Below, piece after piece: positions 62,468 through 64,000 of a stretch of 64,000 nucleotides of DNA (position 1 is the stretch's first letter; each line of letters opens with the position of its first letter). Position numbers and translations under genes: made by a program. The DNA lies in assembly GCA_963728895.1 (NCBI GenBank), contig CAVSLM010000014.1, forward strand, positions 1 through 64,000. Direction: 5' to 3'. Under the pieces are notes generated by a model. That model did no database searches and had not been told where the DNA came from. It worked only from the letters and a program-made list of their open reading frames with translations. Source of the stretch: CAVSLM01 sp963728895. GTDB lineage: Bacteria; Pseudomonadota; Gammaproteobacteria; JBBQDK01.

Positions 62468-64000
62468 ATGAAAGCCGCGCAGCTCATGCCCATCGCCACC
62501 CGAGTATCCGAGATCCCCTTCCAGCCAGCTTCGCTGGACATCTGGGACAAGAAGTATCGCCTGAAGGGCAAGGACGGCAGCGTCATCGATGCCAGCATGG
62601 ACGAAACCTACAGCCGCATCGCGCGGGCGCTCTCGGAGGTCGAGGAGACGCCCGAGAAGCGCGAGCTGTGGTACGAGGAATTCCTCTGGGCGCTGCGCCG
62701 CGGCACCATCCCGGCCGGACGCATCGTGTCCAATGCCGGCGCGCTCGAGCACAAGCCCTCCACCTCGACCATCAACTGCACGGTGTCCGGCAGCATCGAG
62801 GACTCCATGAACGACATCCTGGAGAAAGTGCACGAGGCGGGTCTGACCCTGAAGGCCGGCTGCGGCATCGGCTACGAGTTCTCCACCCTGCGCCCGCGCG
62901 GCGCCTACGTCTCGGGTGCCGGTGCCTACACCTCCGGCCCGCTGTCGTTCATGGACATCTACGACAAGATGTGTTTCACCGTGTCCTCCGCGGGCGGCCG
63001 CCGCGGCGCGCAGATGGCCACATTCGACGTGGGCCACCCCGACGTGCTCGATTTCATCAAGGCCAAGCGCGAGCACGGGCGGCTGCGCCAGTTCAACCTC
63101 TCACTGCTGATCACCCGCGAGTTCATGGAAGCGGTGCAGCAGGATGCCAGGTGGAAGCTCGCCTTCCCCATCACGGCCAAGGAGGCCGACCTCGACGGCA
63201 TCGACCTCAAGGACGCCGAGCAGGTGGTGTGGCGCGAGTGGCCGATCAAGAAGGGCTATCTGGTCAACGACGCACGCCAGGTCGCCTGCAAGGTTTACAA
63301 GACCATCCGTGCGCGGCGGCTGTGGGACGTGATCATGTCCTCCACCTACGACTATGCCGAGCCCGGGTTCATCCTCATCGACATGGTCAATGAGATGAAC
63401 AACAACTGGTTCTGCGAGAACATCCGCGCCACCAACCCGTGCGTGACCGCCGATACCTGGGTGCACACCGGTGAGGGTCCGCGCCAGGTGGCGGATCTGC
63501 TGGGGCGCGCCTTCCTGGCGCGGGTCGACGGGCGCGACCATGCGAGCGCACCGGAGGGCTTCTTCCGCACCGCGACCAGGCCGGTGCTGGCGCTACAGAC
63601 GGTGGAGGGCTATCGCCTGCGCCTCACCGCGGATCACCTTGTGCGCCGCGTGACGGGCCTGACGCGCTGGCACGTCGAGAGCGAATGGTGCGAAGCGGGG
63701 CAGCTGCGGGCCGGCGACCGCCTGCTGTTGAACGACCATGCGGCGAACGGCAACTGGCCCGGTGCCCATACCCGCGAGGAGGGCTATCTGGTCGGCATGC
63801 TGGTCGCGCATGGCACGCTGGAGCGCGACCATGCGGTGCTGTCGGTGTGGAAGCCTGCCGCAGTGGCGAACAGCGTCGAGCCCATGCTGCCGGCCGGCGT
63901 GCGCGCGGTCATGGCGACGGCGGTACGCGCGGCCCGCGGTCTCGCACCGGCGAGCGCGATGTGCGACTGGACGCCGGTGCCCGGGCGCAACGAATTCCGC
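62468..64000 (+). CDS. nrdJ: Class II (adenosylcobalamin-dependent) ribonucleotide reductase, intein-interrupted, 3' end outside window
   Basis: Start at the ATG behind AAGGAGGAAGGAATTC. The N-extein (324 residues) has the class II signatures: FQPASLDIWDKKYRLK, RRGTIPAGRIVSNAGA, STSTINCTVSGSIEDSMNDI (redox-active Cys), GAGLTLKAGCGIGYEFSTLR-type region and RRGAQMATFDVGHPDVLDFI. At ENIRATNP the gene should go on with CGEQPLP. Instead Cys325 begins an intein that runs to the window edge without a stop. The enzyme reduces ribonucleotides using AdoCbl and works with or without oxygen. The two NrdR boxes upstream support regulation by dNTP level. The C-extein, including the active-site Cys loop, lies beyond 64000. 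Confidence 0.92.
   Translation, partial: MKAAQLMPIATRVSEIPFQPASLDIWDKKYRLKGKDGSVIDASMDETYSRIARALSEVEETPEKRELWYEEFLWALRRGTIPAGRIVSNAGALEHKPSTSTINCTVSGSIEDSMNDILEKVHEAGLTLKAGCGIGYEFSTLRPRGAYVSGAGAYTSGPLSFMDIYDKMCFTVSSAGGRRGAQMATFDVGHPDVLDFIKAKREHGRLRQFNLSLLITREFMEAVQQDARWKLAFPITAKEADLDGIDLKDAEQVVWREWPIKKGYLVNDARQVACKVYKTIRARRLWDVIMSSTYDYAEPGFILIDMVNEMNNNWFCENIRATNPCVTADTWVHTGEGPRQVADLLGRAFLARVDGRDHASAPEGFFRTATRPVLALQTVEGYRLRLTADHLVRRVTGLTRWHVESEWCEAGQLRAGDRLLLNDHAANGNWPGAHTREEGYLVGMLVAHGTLERDHAVLSVWKPAAVANSVEPMLPAGVRAVMATAVRAARGLAPASAMCDWTPVPGRNEFR
63440..64000 (+). other. Intein in nrdJ, N-terminal part with LAGLIDADG-like endonuclease start
   Basis: The insertion follows NP of the NPCGEQ motif. 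The splicing block A reads CVTADTWVHTGEGPRQVADL, and block B LRLTADHLVRRVTG has the conserved Thr and His. A tail ELW-type segment CEAGQLRAGDRLLLN follows. At about residue 110 of the intein, EEGYLVGMLVAHGTLERDH resembles the first LAGLIDADG motif, so a homing-endonuclease domain begins. The 187 residues visible show no stop or frameshift; the C-terminal splice motif is outside the window. Confidence 0.88.

Overview
The window is GC-rich DNA from a proteobacterium, most likely a chemolithoautotrophic sulfur oxidiser of the gamma (or beta) lineage. The evidence is a qmoA-qmoB-hdrC-hdrB operon (electron transfer at APS reductase), a DsrE2-type sulfur-trafficking gene, a CbbQ/CbbO pair of Rubisco activators, an exosortase-type sorting signal and a class II ribonucleotide reductase. 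No rRNA, tRNA or CRISPR array was seen.

Layout. 1-5.0 kb: a LOG-family Rossmann protein, a broken MBL/beta-CASP gene, and a NarL-type histidine kinase and response regulator that overlap tail to tail. 5.9-15.5 kb: a copper-handling block with a small secreted protein, a large multicopper oxidase with fibronectin III tails (several frameshifts), an orphan FKBP N-terminal domain, and a CusB-like adaptor plus CusA pump. 15.5-25.2 kb: an accessory, decaying zone with an IS91-type transposase tail, a chimeric IS1380/ISL3 transposase, a MOSC-ferredoxin-reductase fusion, an exosortase-sorted protein, a truncated group II intron, a duplicated repeat block around a CAP lipoprotein, a 13-bp tandem repeat and a broken glycosyltransferase. 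25.3-29.0 kb: twin DUF4399 proteins, an SH3-FGE-sulfatase protein and a frameshifted dsrE2.

29.9-45.2 kb is one continuous signalling operon of eight same-strand genes, many overlapping: an HD-GYP response regulator, a multi-PAS protein without an output domain, a triple-REC hybrid kinase, CheR, CheB, a REC-PAS-kinase, a single-domain regulator and a REC-PAS-kinase-REC-Hpt hybrid. It looks like a methylation-linked phosphorelay with cyclic-di-GMP output.

46.0-51.2 kb (minus strand) is qmoAB-hdrCB, closed by a strong terminator. 51.5-56.5 kb is cbbQ and cbbO, separated by the eroded remains of a carbamoyltransferase-DUF5989-SGNH polysaccharide cassette. 56.5-61.8 kb holds a membrane protein, an ABM-like protein, a DegP/Q protease and an hsp20-cbpA-cbpM chaperone operon with a sigma-32-like promoter. 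The window ends inside an adenosylcobalamin-dependent ribonucleotide reductase gene (nrdJ) that is preceded by two NrdR-box-like sites and interrupted by an intein at its conserved Asn-Pro-Cys site.

Many otherwise good genes carry single-base frameshifts, often explained by losing one base from a short homopolymer (1293-2386, 6209-10609, 16754-17559, 28383-29002, 46993-47619). Part of the apparent gene decay may therefore be sequencing or assembly error. The group II intron, the IS91 tail and the carbamoyltransferase, in contrast, have lost large segments and are truly broken.
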